Under the pieces are notes generated by a model. The model was not told the DNA's origin and ran no database searches. It was given only the letters and a program-made list of their open reading frames with translations. Below are positions 7,984-16,774 of a stretch of DNA of 64,000 bases, piece by piece. This stretch comes from Butyricimonas synergistica DSM 23225. Its GTDB lineage: Bacteria; Bacteroidota; Bacteroidia; Bacteroidales; Marinifilaceae. Made by a program: the position numbers and the translations under genes. The first letter of the stretch is position 1, and each line of letters opens with the position of its first letter. The stretch lies in contig NZ_KB903359.1 in NCBI RefSeq assembly GCF_000379665.1, forward strand, positions 573,816-637,815. The letters run 5' to 3'.

Positions 7984-10167
7984 ATGTTGAATAATCTATT
8001 TTGGATAGTACCTGCGTGTGCTATTATCGCCCTCCTGTTCGCGAGGATTTTCTTTAAGGGGATGATGAAAGAGTCGGAAGGAACCGATACGATGAAACGA
8101 ATTGCCGGACACGTCCGCAAAGGGGCTATGGCTTACCTGCGGCAACAATACCGGATCGTGGGTATCGTGTTCTTGGTATTGTGTCTGATTTTTGCCTGGA
8201 TGGCTTACGGTCCAGGCTTGCAAAATCATTGGGTATGGTGTGCATTCCTGACGGGTGGTTTCTTTTCCGGTCTTGCCGGTTATATCGGGATGAAGACAGC
8301 CACTTACGCTTCGGCAAGAACGGCGAATGCGGCTCGCAGAAGTTTGAATGACGGGTTGAAGGTTGCCTTCCGTTCAGGTGCGGTAATGGGCTTGGTAGTA
8401 GTAGGATTGGCGCTATTGGATATTTCATTATGGTGGTTGTTGCTCGATTATTTTGTAGAGGAAGCTACTTCAACAGAGAAAGCCATTGTTATCACGACTA
8501 CAATGTTGACTTTTGGGATGGGGGCTTCTACGCAGGCATTGTTCGCCAGAGTGGGTGGAGGTATCTTCACGAAGGCGGCTGACGTGGGTGCTGACCTCGT
8601 GGGAAAAGTGGAAGCCGGAATACCGGAGGACGACCCTCGTAATCCTGCCACGATTGCTGATAACGTGGGTGATAACGTGGGTGATGTTGCCGGAATGGGA
8701 GCAGACCTCTACGAATCATATTGCGGTTCTATCCTAGCCACGGCTGCCTTGGGTGCTGCCGCTTTCCGTCTCGAAGCTGATATGCAATTTAATGCCATTC
8801 TTGCCCCGATGTTGATAGCCGCTTTCGGTGTTATCTTGTCGTTGCTGGGTATATTTTTGGTGAAAACAAAAGAGGGGGCTTCTCAACAACAGTTATTGAG
8901 GGCTCTTGACCGGGGTATAAATGTCAGTTCTATTCTGATCGTGGGTGCCAGTTTCCTAGTGATTTACCTTTTAGGAATGAGTTATTGGATTTGTGGTTCC
9001 GTGATTGTAGGGTTGATAACAGGTATTATTATCGGTAAAGGCACCGAATATTACACTTCACACGCTTATAAACCCACGCAAGATATAGCCAAGAGTTCGG
9101 AATCTGGACCTGCAACTGTGATTATCAAAGGTATCGGGACGGGGATGATTTCGACAGCTATTCCGGTATTCACGATCGTGGTGGGCATTGTACTTTCGTT
9201 CCTGTTCGCGGCTCAATTTGATTTCGCCAATATGCCCATGGGGTTGTACGGTGTAGGTATTGCGGCAGTGGGTATGCTTTCTACGCTGGGGATTACCTTG
9301 GCAACGGATGCTTACGGACCGATTGCCGATAATGCCGGGGGCAATGCGGAAATGAGTCACTTGGGAGAAGAGGTGCGCCACCGTACAGATGCTTTGGACG
9401 CTTTAGGTAACACGACCGCCGCGACAGGTAAAGGATTTGCTATCGGTTCGGCTGCATTAACGGGATTGGCATTGATTGCATCTTATATCGAGGAAATCAA
9501 AATCGGTTTGTTGCGTGTGGGAGAGGAAGTGCTTACGATTGGGGAAAACACGGTAAGAACTGCCGATGCAACTTTACAGGATTTTATGATTCATTATGAT
9601 GTTACTTTAATGAATCCGAACGTGCTGGCTGGAATTTTCATCGGTTCCATGATGGCGTTCGTGTTCTGTGGTCTGACGATGAATGCCGTGGGACGTGCCG
9701 CCCAAAAGATGGTGAACGAGGTACGTCGCCAGTTCCGGGAAATTAAAGGAATCATGACCGGAGAGGCTGAACCGGATTACGCTAAATGCGTGGAGATTTC
9801 CACGAAAGGGGCACAGCACGAGATGATTTTTCCGTCGTTACTGGCAATCATTGTTCCCGTGGCAATGGGACTTATCTTTGGTGTTGCGGGAGTGATCGGT
9901 TTATTGGCTGGTGGTTTGGGTTCCGGGTTCGTGCTTGCTATTTTTATGGCTAATGCAGGAGGCGCGTGGGATAACGCCAAGAAATATATTGAGGAAGGTA
10001 ATCTGGGCGGAAAAGGCTCTGATAATCACAAGGCTACTGTGATTGGAGATACCGTGGGCGATCCTTTCAAGGATACTTCCGGACCGAGTTTGAATATTTT
10101 GATAAAATTGATGAGTATGGTCGCTATTGTTATGGCGGGAGTGACTTGTGCTTACAGCCTTCTCTAA
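7984..10167 (+). CDS. hppA: Membrane ion-translocating pyrophosphatase
   Basis: 727 residues with about 16 membrane segments. It couples pyrophosphate hydrolysis to export of Na+ and/or H+ across the cytoplasmic membrane. The PPi/Mg binding segment [18 protein letters not shown] and the following [17 protein letters not shown] are intact near residues 203-245, as is the late [14 protein letters not shown] motif. The conserved site reads [10 protein letters not shown]: Ala in place of the Lys found in K+-independent enzymes, so this should be a K+-dependent form. Whether it pumps Na+, H+ or both cannot be settled from sequence alone. It is monocistronic. Confidence 0.95.
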   Translation: MLNNLFWIVPACAIIALLFARIFFKGMMKESEGTDTMKRIAGHVRKGAMAYLRQQYRIVGIVFLVLCLIFAWMAYGPGLQNHWVWCAFLTGGFFSGLAGYIGMKTATYASARTANAARRSLNDGLKVAFRSGAVMGLVVVGLALLDISLWWLLLDYFVEEATSTEKAIVITTTMLTFGMGASTQALFARVGGGIFTKAADVGADLVGKVEAGIPEDDPRNPATIADNVGDNVGDVAGMGADLYESYCGSILATAALGAAAFRLEADMQFNAILAPMLIAAFGVILSLLGIFLVKTKEGASQQQLLRALDRGINVSSILIVGASFLVIYLLGMSYWICGSVIVGLITGIIIGKGTEYYTSHAYKPTQDIAKSSESGPATVIIKGIGTGMISTAIPVFTIVVGIVLSFLFAAQFDFANMPMGLYGVGIAAVGMLSTLGITLATDAYGPIADNAGGNAEMSHLGEEVRHRTDALDALGNTTAATGKGFAIGSAALTGLALIASYIEEIKIGLLRVGEEVLTIGENTVRTADATLQDFMIHYDVTLMNPNVLAGIFIGSMMAFVFCGLTMNAVGRAAQKMVNEVRRQFREIKGIMTGEAEPDYAKCVEISTKGAQHEMIFPSLLAIIVPVAMGLIFGVAGVIGLLAGGLGSGFVLAIFMANAGGAWDNAKKYIEEGNLGGKGSDNHKATVIGDTVGDPFKDTSGPSLNILIKLMSMVAIVMAGVTCAYSLL

Positions 10168-10199
10168 GTTTCGACTTCTTGTTTAAGTCGTTGATTTTT

Positions 10200-10238
10200 G
10201 CCCAAGTATACGTGATGAATATACTTGGGCAATTTTTA
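10200..10238 (+). terminator. Terminator after hppA
   Basis: A perfect 11-bp stem (10200-10210 with 10220-10230) is followed by AATTTTTA. A smaller hairpin at 10172-10190 precedes it. Confidence 0.85.
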
Positions 10239-10299
10239 TATTGTTTACTTTGAATGAAAGATTAATCATGAAAGGCTTAACTTTTTTGTGAAAAAATCG

Positions 10300-10320
10300 T
10301 ATATTGTGAAAAACAATATA
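10300..10320 (+). promoter_or_regulatory. Inverted repeat upstream of the nitroreductase
   Basis: TATATTGT (10300-10307) and ACAATATA (10313-10320) flank GAAAA, directly upstream of the start codon at 10331. The same blocks TATATTGT, GAAAAACA and ATATAAAAGA occur in the same order, with insertions, upstream of arsR at 16341-16382. It may be an operator or a shared leader. Confidence 0.45.
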
Positions 10321-10330
10321 AAAGAGAGTT

Positions 10331-10930
10331 ATGAGTACATTGAAAGAAGCATTAGCACATAGAAGAAGTTATTACGCTATTACAAATAAGTCGTTAATCA
10401 CAGATAACGAGATTGAAGATATAGTAAAGTTTGCCGTGAAGAATGTCCCTTCCGCATTTAATTCCCAATCCACGAGAGTTGTTTTGCTTTTGGGTGAGCA
10501 ACACTTGAAATTATGGAATATCGTGAAAGATACGCTTCGTAAGATTGTTCCCGAAGGAGCATTCAAGGCAACCGAACAGAAAATCGATACGTCATTTGCA
10601 GCCGGATACGGCACGATACTCTTTTTTGAAGACCGGAAAATTGTGGAAGGATTGCAAAAAGCCTTCCCGACATACCATGAGAAATTCCCCGTTTGGTCAC
10701 AACACACGTCTGCCATGCACCAATTAGCTATTTGGACTATGTTGGAGGATGCCGGATTCGGGGTATCGTTACAGCATTACAACCCGTTGATTGACGAAGC
10801 CGTTATCGCAGAATGGGGGTTACCCGAAAATTGGGAGTTGATCGCACAAATGCCTTTTGGTGTTCCGTCGCAAGAACCCGGGGCAAAAGAGTTTAAACCG
10901 TTGGAGGAAAGGGTGCGTATTTTTAAATAA
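10331..10930 (+). CDS. Nitroreductase-family FMN oxidoreductase
   Basis: 199 residues, the size of the small fungal-Frm2/YfhC-like branch of the nitroreductase family. The N-terminal HRRSYYAI segment (FMN phosphate-binding Arg pair) and the SAFNSQSTRVV strand are typical, as is the AIWTMLEDAGFGVSLQHYNP segment near residue 135. It would reduce nitro groups or quinones with NAD(P)H in the cytosol; the real substrate is unknown. It stands alone, between terminators, 6 kb upstream of an ars operon that carries a nitro-arsenical-type module. Its leader resembles that of arsR. Confidence 0.87.
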   Translation: MSTLKEALAHRRSYYAITNKSLITDNEIEDIVKFAVKNVPSAFNSQSTRVVLLLGEQHLKLWNIVKDTLRKIVPEGAFKATEQKIDTSFAAGYGTILFFEDRKIVEGLQKAFPTYHEKFPVWSQHTSAMHQLAIWTMLEDAGFGVSLQHYNPLIDEAVIAEWGLPENWELIAQMPFGVPSQEPGAKEFKPLEERVRIFK

Positions 10931-10950
10931 CAAAATATATAATCTATACA

Positions 10951-10983
10951 AATCTCCCGGTTTGGTATCCGAATCGGGAGGTT
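10951..10983 (+). terminator. Weak hairpin terminator after the nitroreductase
   Basis: A 9-bp stem with one wobble pair (10951-10959 with 10975-10983) and a 15-nt loop, but without a strong T-tract. Confidence 0.5.
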
Positions 10984-11051
10984 TGGTATATTCTTCCGAA
11001 AGTGCCTTTGTCTTGTCTTTATTTTTGGTGCAGAATTAATAAAAGCCGATT

Positions 11052-13433
11052 ATGAGAAAGACAAAAGTTATTACACGAGTTACAAAATTTACAATACTCT
11101 TTTTATTTTTAATTGCACCAGCAGTCCTTTTCGGGCAGGGTAACGGGAAAGTATTGACCCAGACCGTGCGAGGAACGATTGTAGATGCGGCTTCGGGGTA
11201 TCCGATCGCTTACGCATCGGTAGCACTCTTGGGAAAGCCGGGAATGGGGGCGATCACGGATAGTTTGGGACACTTTATAATTAAAAATGTACCTGTCGGG
11301 CGGCATGATATACAAGCATCATTCGTGGGGTATGAATCGAGCGTGTTCAAGGAAGTGCTGGTGACTTCTTCCAAAGGAGTATTCCTGAATATACTCATGA
11401 AAGAAGCTATTCAGGAATTGAGCGAAGTGACGGTACTTCCCCGGTTAAATAAGGAGCAACCATTGAATAAGATGGCGACCACGGGGGCTCGGATGCTTAG
11501 CGTGGAAGAGGCAAGCCGTTACGCGGGAGGAATGGACGATCCGGCACGGCTGGTGAGCTCTTTCGCGGGAGTATCGCCCGGAATGTCGACGAACGGGATT
11601 TCGATTCACGGGAATGCGTCTCATTTATTGCAGTGGAGATTGGAGGACGTGGAAATCCCGAATCCCAATCACTTTGCCGACTTGTCGATTCTGGGGGGAG
11701 GTATCCTTTCCGGTTTGAGCAGCCTGGTATTAGGTAACTCGGATTTCTTCTCGGGGGCTTTCCCTGCCGAATTCAGTAATGCCGTGTCGGGAGTCTTCGA
11801 TATGAAATTACGGAACGGGAATAACCAGAACATGGAGAACACGATACAGGTCGCTCTGCTCGGTTTGGATTTTGCCTCCGAGGGTCCCTTGACCAAACGG
11901 CATAATTCCTCTTATATATTCAATTACCGTTATTCCACGACAGGAATACTGGAGAACGCCGGTATCGTGGATTTCGGGGGAATATTGGATTACCAGGACT
12001 TGAACTTTAAGTTCAATCTGCCGACACGGAAAGCGGGTACTTTCTCCGTGTGGGGCACCGGGCTCGTGGACAAATCCGAAAGTGAATTCGAGAAAGACAC
12101 GGAAGAATGGGAATATCTCGGCGATCAAATGGAAAGTAGCACGAAACAATACATGGCGGCAGGAGGGATCACGCATGGTTATTTCTTTAATGATAACACG
12201 CAACTGAAGACGACCGTTGCCGCCACCTATTTCAGGCACGAAGGATTTGTCGATTTCTATGATTTCGATCTGGAAAAGTATCCGAACCTCGATCTGAACC
12301 GGAATAACACGAATCTGATTTTTTCAACCGTACTGAACCGGAAATTCAGTGCCCGATTTACCAGCAAGACCGGATTTTCCTTCACGAAGATGTATTATGA
12401 CATGGAAATGAACTTGTCGCCGCACGTGATGCAACCTTTGGAATTGATATCCAAGGGGGACGGGAACACGAGTCTGATTGCGGGTTACACGAGTTCGTCT
12501 ATCGGGTTGAGCGACCGGATGACCTTGAACGTGGGACTTAATGCGCAAGTGCTTGCCTTGAATAATCATTGGACGCTGGAACCTCGTGCGGGGGTAAAAT
12601 GGCAGGCAACTCCCAAAACTTCATTTGCCTTGGCTTACGGTATGCACAGCCGGATGGAGAAAATGGATGTTTATTTCGTGCGTACCCAAAGCACGAGAAC
12701 GGGGTCCGTGAACAAGAATCTAGATTTCTCGAAGGCACACCACGTGATGCTTTCATACGGTTGCAGGTTATCTGATAATCTGAATTTAAAGGTAGAGCCT
12801 TATTTTCAATATTTATACAACATTCCGGTGATTGCCGATAGTTCCTATTCCGTGTTGAACCGGGTGGACTTCTACGTGGAGGATGCGTTGGTAAACAAGG
12901 GAAAAGGACGCAATTTAGGGGTAGACGTCACGCTGGAAAGATACTTGAATGATGGGGTTTATTACATGGTGTCTGGTTCGCTTTTCAGTTCCAAATACCG
13001 AGGGGGTGATGGGAAATGGCGGGACACGAAGTACAATCGCCTGTTCATTGTCAATTGCCTGGGAGGCAAGGAATGGATGGTAGGGCAGAACAAGCAGAAT
13101 ATCCTCGGTATCAACTTGAAAATGACCATACAAGGAGGCGACCGTTATAGCCCGATAGACTGGGCATCCACGCTTGCCGACCCGGATAAGGTGGTACAAT
13201 ACGATGAAACGAAGGCTTTCTCCAAGCAATTCTCACCCCTGTTCATGGTCAACTACACGATCAGTTACAAGATAAACAAGAAAAAGGTGTCCCACGAGTT
13301 TGCTTTAAAAGGGCTGAATGCGACCGGTTGTAAGGAATTTTACGGGCATGACTATAACTTTAAAACGGGAGAGATCAAGCCGTTGAGAGAAGCTACTTCT
13401 TTGCCTAACCTGAGTTATAAATTGGAATTTTAG
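11052..13433 (+). CDS. TonB-dependent outer-membrane receptor with N-terminal carboxypeptidase-regulatory-like domain
   Basis: 793 residues: signal peptide (residues 1-29, ending FGQ), a CarboxypepD_reg-like beta-sandwich (about 38-115, VRGTIVDAASGYPIAYASV and GHFIIKNVPVGRHDIQASFVGYES), a plug domain (about 140-255, with SIHGNASHLLQWRLEDVEIPNP) and a beta-barrel to the C-terminal aromatic KLEF. This is the common Bacteroidetes import receptor layout, shorter than SusC (about 1000 aa), and no SusD partner follows. The ligand is unknown. The next gene, 35 bp on, begins a LytS/LytTR signalling operon with its own -7 box; a functional link is only inferred from proximity. Confidence 0.9.
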   Translation: MRKTKVITRVTKFTILFLFLIAPAVLFGQGNGKVLTQTVRGTIVDAASGYPIAYASVALLGKPGMGAITDSLGHFIIKNVPVGRHDIQASFVGYESSVFKEVLVTSSKGVFLNILMKEAIQELSEVTVLPRLNKEQPLNKMATTGARMLSVEEASRYAGGMDDPARLVSSFAGVSPGMSTNGISIHGNASHLLQWRLEDVEIPNPNHFADLSILGGGILSGLSSLVLGNSDFFSGAFPAEFSNAVSGVFDMKLRNGNNQNMENTIQVALLGLDFASEGPLTKRHNSSYIFNYRYSTTGILENAGIVDFGGILDYQDLNFKFNLPTRKAGTFSVWGTGLVDKSESEFEKDTEEWEYLGDQMESSTKQYMAAGGITHGYFFNDNTQLKTTVAATYFRHEGFVDFYDFDLEKYPNLDLNRNNTNLIFSTVLNRKFSARFTSKTGFSFTKMYYDMEMNLSPHVMQPLELISKGDGNTSLIAGYTSSSIGLSDRMTLNVGLNAQVLALNNHWTLEPRAGVKWQATPKTSFALAYGMHSRMEKMDVYFVRTQSTRTGSVNKNLDFSKAHHVMLSYGCRLSDNLNLKVEPYFQYLYNIPVIADSSYSVLNRVDFYVEDALVNKGKGRNLGVDVTLERYLNDGVYYMVSGSLFSSKYRGGDGKWRDTKYNRLFIVNCLGGKEWMVGQNKQNILGINLKMTIQGGDRYSPIDWASTLADPDKVVQYDETKAFSKQFSPLFMVNYTISYKINKKKVSHEFALKGLNATGCKEFYGHDYNFKTGEIKPLREATSLPNLSYKLEF

Positions 13434-13455
13434 GAATTTGTAAAAAATAAGATCG

Positions 13456-13463
13456 TACATTTG
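13456..13463 (+). promoter_or_regulatory. -7 box of the kinase/response-regulator operon
   Basis: TACATTTG fits TAnnTTTG and lies immediately before the first possible ATG (13469). That spacing makes the next in-frame ATG, 13493, the more likely start. A TTTG at 13437-13440 is 15 bp upstream, closer than the usual 19. Confidence 0.5.
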
Positions 13464-13492
13464 TACCTATGAAAGTGAAGAAATATCGAGCC

Positions 13493-14548
13493 ATGAATAT
13501 AAACACGAGGGGACAGAAGCTGCTGCATTATCTATTGATAAGCCCGAAAGCCCGAGTGTGGCGGCATACTCTTCTGATCATGGCTCTCGCTTCAGTTTCC
13601 TTTAATCAAATATACGTTATTTTCCAACACGGGATTCCCGTGTTGGGTGGTAAATTATACTTGATAGCTTTGTCGGTATTTGTCACGTACCTGGTAGTTG
13701 CCTATTATAATATTTACGTGTTGATACCCAAATACCTGATTCAAAAGAAATATATGTTGTATGGTATTGGGATTTCCGTTTCGGTGATTTTGCTTTTGTG
13801 GGTTCAAAACACAATCGAAGATATTACCCGTTCGTTGCTCGGTGAAACGGGAATAGATTATTTCAGTTCGGTTACTTGGGTAAACAATATTTCTTCTTTT
13901 TGCACGATTTCGCTCTGTCTGGCAGGAGGGGCGATCACCGTGTTGTTGAAACATTGGATGCAGGAAAACCAACACGTGAGCCAGCTGGAGAAAATGCACA
14001 TCCAATCGGAAGTCGAGCAGTTGAAAGAACAAGTGAATCCCCAGTTATTATTCAATATTTTGGATAAGACGGGGAGGCTGGCGGAGGAGGAGCCCGACGA
14101 GTCTTCTCGTATGTTATTCAAATTGAGTCAACTATTGAGATACCAGCTATACGATTGCAGCCGCAACACGGTATTGCTCGATGCCGAGATCCATTTCTTG
14201 GCGAATTATTTGTCGCTCGAACAAATGTATTCCCGACAATTCGAGTATGAAATATCATCGGAGGGTGCGGTCAAACGGTTGTTTATTCCCCCTTTGTTGT
14301 TTATCCCTTTCGTCCAATGGTGCGTGATGCAAGTGTACAAACAGGACAAGCGGAACTCTATTCATTTGGTATTCAATGCAGACCGAGAGCAAGTGCAATT
14401 CTCGTGTAATCATGACAATGAAGCGATTCCCGGGGAAGGCGATTTTTCAAGAATAAGACAACGCCTGTCTTTCCTGTACAAGACGAATTATTCTTTATCC
14501 TTCACGGAACATTCCATTCAACTGACTTTAAAACAAGCCGAATCATGA
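13493..14548 (+). CDS. LytS/YehU-type sensor histidine kinase paralogue lacking catalytic residues (pseudokinase)
   Basis: 351 residues with four predicted membrane segments (about 22-165), then the His_kinase and HATPase_c-like region. Compared with its neighbour, the phospho-acceptor motif is NPQLLFN, so His is replaced by Gln184. The N-box reads FIPFVQWCVMQVYK where an intact enzyme has FVENAVKHN. The G-box GGLGL is absent (GEGDFSRIRQRL). The reading frame is otherwise intact, so this is a maintained non-catalytic protein rather than a decayed gene. Start 13493 aligns with the N-terminus of the paralogue; ATG 13469 would add 8 residues. Its end overlaps the next gene by ATGA. It probably modulates or heterodimerises with the active kinase. 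Confidence 0.85.
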   Translation: MNINTRGQKLLHYLLISPKARVWRHTLLIMALASVSFNQIYVIFQHGIPVLGGKLYLIALSVFVTYLVVAYYNIYVLIPKYLIQKKYMLYGIGISVSVILLLWVQNTIEDITRSLLGETGIDYFSSVTWVNNISSFCTISLCLAGGAITVLLKHWMQENQHVSQLEKMHIQSEVEQLKEQVNPQLLFNILDKTGRLAEEEPDESSRMLFKLSQLLRYQLYDCSRNTVLLDAEIHFLANYLSLEQMYSRQFEYEISSEGAVKRLFIPPLLFIPFVQWCVMQVYKQDKRNSIHLVFNADREQVQFSCNHDNEAIPGEGDFSRIRQRLSFLYKTNYSLSFTEHSIQLTLKQAES

Positions 14549-15603
14549 TAAACAAGATAGATAAAAATATCCCCGATTTCTTGTTATCTCCCAGATACCG
14601 GGTGTATCGGCATTTGTTGTTACAACTGACGATCATGTGTATCTCGTCAAGTGTCTTTGCCGATCTGTCGGGAGAAATTTGCGCCACTCGAGAACGTTTT
14701 TACTGTTTTATCGGTTTTTATTTCATACTTAATTTAGACGTGTATTGTAATATTTACCTTCTGGCACCTCGCTATCTGATGAAAGACCGCATTTTCAGTT
14801 ACATACTATCCGTGGTCGGCTTGATCTTATTGTCAGTCGTTTTCATTTCCATTTTGCAGAGCTATTTTTATCACTTCAATGAGATGTATCCCGAAGAAGA
14901 ACCGTATATCGTGTTGAACATCTTTTCTTCGATGATCTCGATCGGGTTGCTTACGTTCGGGTCATCCACTTTGCTGCTAATAAAATATTGGATCGGTTAT
15001 AACCAAAGGGTGGATGAATTGGCTTCCTCTACTTTACAGTCGGAGTTGAAATTCTTGAAGAAGCAAATTAATCCTCATTTCCTATTCAATATGTTGAACA
15101 ACGCCAACGTGCTGATCCGTAAAAACCCGAAAGAGGCTTCCCGGGTACTATTCCGCTTGAAAGATTTATTACGCTACCAGATAAACGACAGTGCGAAAGA
15201 GAAAGTATTGCTAAATTCAGAGATTCAATTCTTGAACGATTACTTGAATCTGGAGAAGATACGGCGGGATAAATTCGAGTTTTTTATTTTCAAGGAAGGA
15301 AAGACAGATCAAGTTTGGTTACCGCCCCTTCTGTTTATCCCTTTCGTGGAAAATGCCGTGAAGCACAACTTGGATGCGGAAAATAAGTCCTTCGTTTATC
15401 TTTCTTTCGAGGTGGAAGACAATAACCTGCTGTTCCGCTGTCAAAATTCCAAGCCAGCCATAGCTCCGGAACGCGATGGAGTGGGAGGGTTAGGACTGAA
15501 AAACATAAGTCGCCGTTTAGAACTACTATTCCCGGGTGACTATTCACTAAAGATCCAGGAAGACGAAAAAACGTACACCGTTAATTTACACTTGACATTA
15601 TGA
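14545..15603 (+). CDS. LytS/YehU-type sensor histidine kinase, catalytically intact
   Basis: 352 residues, four membrane segments in the first 165 residues, no large extracellular sensor domain. The phospho-acceptor His178 sits in NPHFLFNMLNNANVL, the N-box FIPFVENAVKHN is present near residue 263, and the G-box GGLGLKNISRRL near residue 315. Start and stop overlap both neighbours by ATGA (14545-14548 and 15600-15603), which indicates translational coupling in a three-gene operon. The expected target is the LytTR regulator encoded next. The stimulus is unknown; the upstream TonB receptor is a candidate source. Confidence 0.92.
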   Translation: MINKIDKNIPDFLLSPRYRVYRHLLLQLTIMCISSSVFADLSGEICATRERFYCFIGFYFILNLDVYCNIYLLAPRYLMKDRIFSYILSVVGLILLSVVFISILQSYFYHFNEMYPEEEPYIVLNIFSSMISIGLLTFGSSTLLLIKYWIGYNQRVDELASSTLQSELKFLKKQINPHFLFNMLNNANVLIRKNPKEASRVLFRLKDLLRYQINDSAKEKVLLNSEIQFLNDYLNLEKIRRDKFEFFIFKEGKTDQVWLPPLLFIPFVENAVKHNLDAENKSFVYLSFEVEDNNLLFRCQNSKPAIAPERDGVGGLGLKNISRRLELLFPGDYSLKIQEDEKTYTVNLHLTL

Positions 15604-16307
15604 ATTGTATTATAGTAGACGATGAACCGTTAGCACGGGAAGCCATAGAATTATTGATAGAAGGAACCCCTCAATTAAAACAAGTGGGGACGTTTAGCAA
15701 CGCTTTGGCTGCCTCCCGGTTCATGGAGGTGAACCCGGTCGCCCTAGTCTTCCTGGATATACAAATGCCGGGAATCACGGGAATCGAATTTGCCCGAACC
15801 ATTCCCCGAAGGACTTTAGTTATTTTCACGACGGCTTACACGGAGTACGCTCTGGATAGTTACGAGGTGGACGCTATCGATTATCTCGTGAAACCCGTGG
15901 AATCCGAACGTTTTCAGAAAGCTGTCGATAAAGCTATGATATACCATGCACTTTTGTTGCAGGAGGAAAAGGAAAATATCGAAATTATCGAAAATGACTT
16001 TTTCTTCGTGAAGTCGGATCGCCGTTACTTTAAGGTGAATTTCAAGGGTATACTTTTCATCGAAGGACTGAAAGATTATGTGATTATCCAGTTGGAAGAC
16101 CAGCGTATCATTACCCGGATGAATCTGAAAACAACTTACGAACTTCTGCCTAAAAAAGATTTCCTGCGGGTGAACAAGTCGTACATTGTGAATACCAATC
16201 ATATTGATTCCTTTGACAATAACGACATCTTTATCCGCAATTACGAGATTGCGATAGGGAACACATACCGGGATTCCTTTTTCGATACCTTCATGAAAAG
16301 GGGGTAA
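15600..16307 (+). CDS. LytTR-family response regulator
   Basis: 235 residues: receiver domain (1-120) with acidic pocket D7/D8, phospho-acceptor Asp53 (FLDIQMPG) and Lys98, then a LytTR DNA-binding domain (about 135-235, FFVKSDRRYFKVNFKGILFIEGLKDYV). It is the output of the upstream kinase pair and should bind direct repeats upstream of its targets. The target promoters are not identifiable here. Confidence 0.93.
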   Translation: MNCIIVDDEPLAREAIELLIEGTPQLKQVGTFSNALAASRFMEVNPVALVFLDIQMPGITGIEFARTIPRRTLVIFTTAYTEYALDSYEVDAIDYLVKPVESERFQKAVDKAMIYHALLLQEEKENIEIIENDFFFVKSDRRYFKVNFKGILFIEGLKDYVIIQLEDQRIITRMNLKTTYELLPKKDFLRVNKSYIVNTNHIDSFDNNDIFIRNYEIAIGNTYRDSFFDTFMKRG

Positions 16308-16327
16308 GTGTATATTCCACGCTTTTA

Positions 16328-16359
16328 TTTGGAATTTCCATATATTGTTCGTAAGTTTG
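16328..16359 (+). promoter_or_regulatory. Promoter of arsR
   Basis: TTTG at 16328-16331, 20 bp, then TAAGTTTG at 16352-16359. The predicted transcript starts near 16366, leaving about 17 nt before the arsR ATG at 16383. Confidence 0.75.
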
Positions 16360-16363
16360 CGAA
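16348..16363. promoter_or_regulatory. Candidate ArsR operator 1
   Basis: TTCGTAAGTTTGCGAA, a 16-bp imperfect palindrome whose centre is the -7 box of arsR, so binding would block RNA polymerase. A 9-bp inverted repeat (16341-16349 with 16369-16377) frames it. A second 16-bp copy lies at 16732-16747. Confidence 0.65.
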
Positions 16364-16382
16364 AAACAAACAATATAAAAGA

Positions 16383-16706
16383 ATGGAAGATAAGAAGTAC
16401 ACGAACGAGCAAACACAGATTGCCCGCTTTGCCAAAGCGATGGGGCATCCGGCAAGAATGGCGATACTCGATTTTTTGGCAAGTCAGGAGAATTGTTATT
16501 TTGGAGATATTCACGAGGAACTGCCTATCGCGAAAGCGACAGTTTCTCAGCATCTGAAGGAGTTGAAAGAGGCGGGTTTAATACAGGGAGAGATTGAAAC
16601 ACCCAAGGTGAAGTATTGTATCAATCGGGAAAACTGGGCGTTAGCAAGCAAATTATTCACGAATTTCTTTTGTGAATGCAGGACAAAAAAGACGTGCTGC
16701 GGATAA
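16383..16706 (+). CDS. arsR: ArsR-family metalloregulator
   Basis: 107 residues, a winged-helix ArsR/SmtB repressor: [18 protein letters not shown], then the recognition helix region [20 protein letters not shown] 16383 is the start; upstream in-frame GTG 16308 would lie before the promoter. The classical CVC metal site in the third helix is absent (only one Cys, in ENCYFGD). Instead four Cys cluster at the C-terminus (C97, C99, C105, C106 in [13 protein letters not shown]), which is the probable As(III)/Sb(III) site. Expected to repress the ars operon from the palindromes at 16348 and 16732. Confidence 0.92.
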   Translation: MEDKKYTNEQTQIARFAKAMGHPARMAILDFLASQENCYFGDIHEELPIAKATVSQHLKELKEAGLIQGEIETPKVKYCINRENWALASKLFTNFFCECRTKKTCCG

Positions 16707-16731
16707 CTGCACTCTTTTTTTAAATACAATG

Positions 16732-16747
16732 TTCGTAATTCGACGAA
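16732..16747. promoter_or_regulatory. Candidate ArsR operator 2
   Basis: TTCGTAATTCGACGAA, same length and same outer half-sites (TTCGTAA, CGAA) as the site at 16348. It lies 28 bp upstream of the thioredoxin-fold gene. This suggests a second ArsR-controlled start after arsR, although a good -33/-7 pair is not visible. Confidence 0.6.
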
Positions 16748-16774
16748 ATACGTTTATACTAATTCAATAACAAG

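Noticed and set aside
11052-13433. SusC/SusD-type glycan locus
   Set aside because: The receptor is too short for SusC and neither it nor the one at 58723 is followed by a SusD-like gene or glycosidases.
13469-13492. ATG 13469 as start of the first kinase
   Set aside because: Only 6 bp after the -7 box; ATG 13493 fits the promoter and the paralogue's N-terminus better. Not excluded if transcription starts further upstream.
16308-16382. Longer ArsR start (GTG 16308)
   Set aside because: It lies upstream of the promoter and operator; [12 protein letters not shown] from 16383 matches family length.
15816-16553. 245-codon minus-strand frame over the response regulator and arsR
   Set aside because: Overlaps two well-supported plus-strand genes and the ars promoter; no family features.
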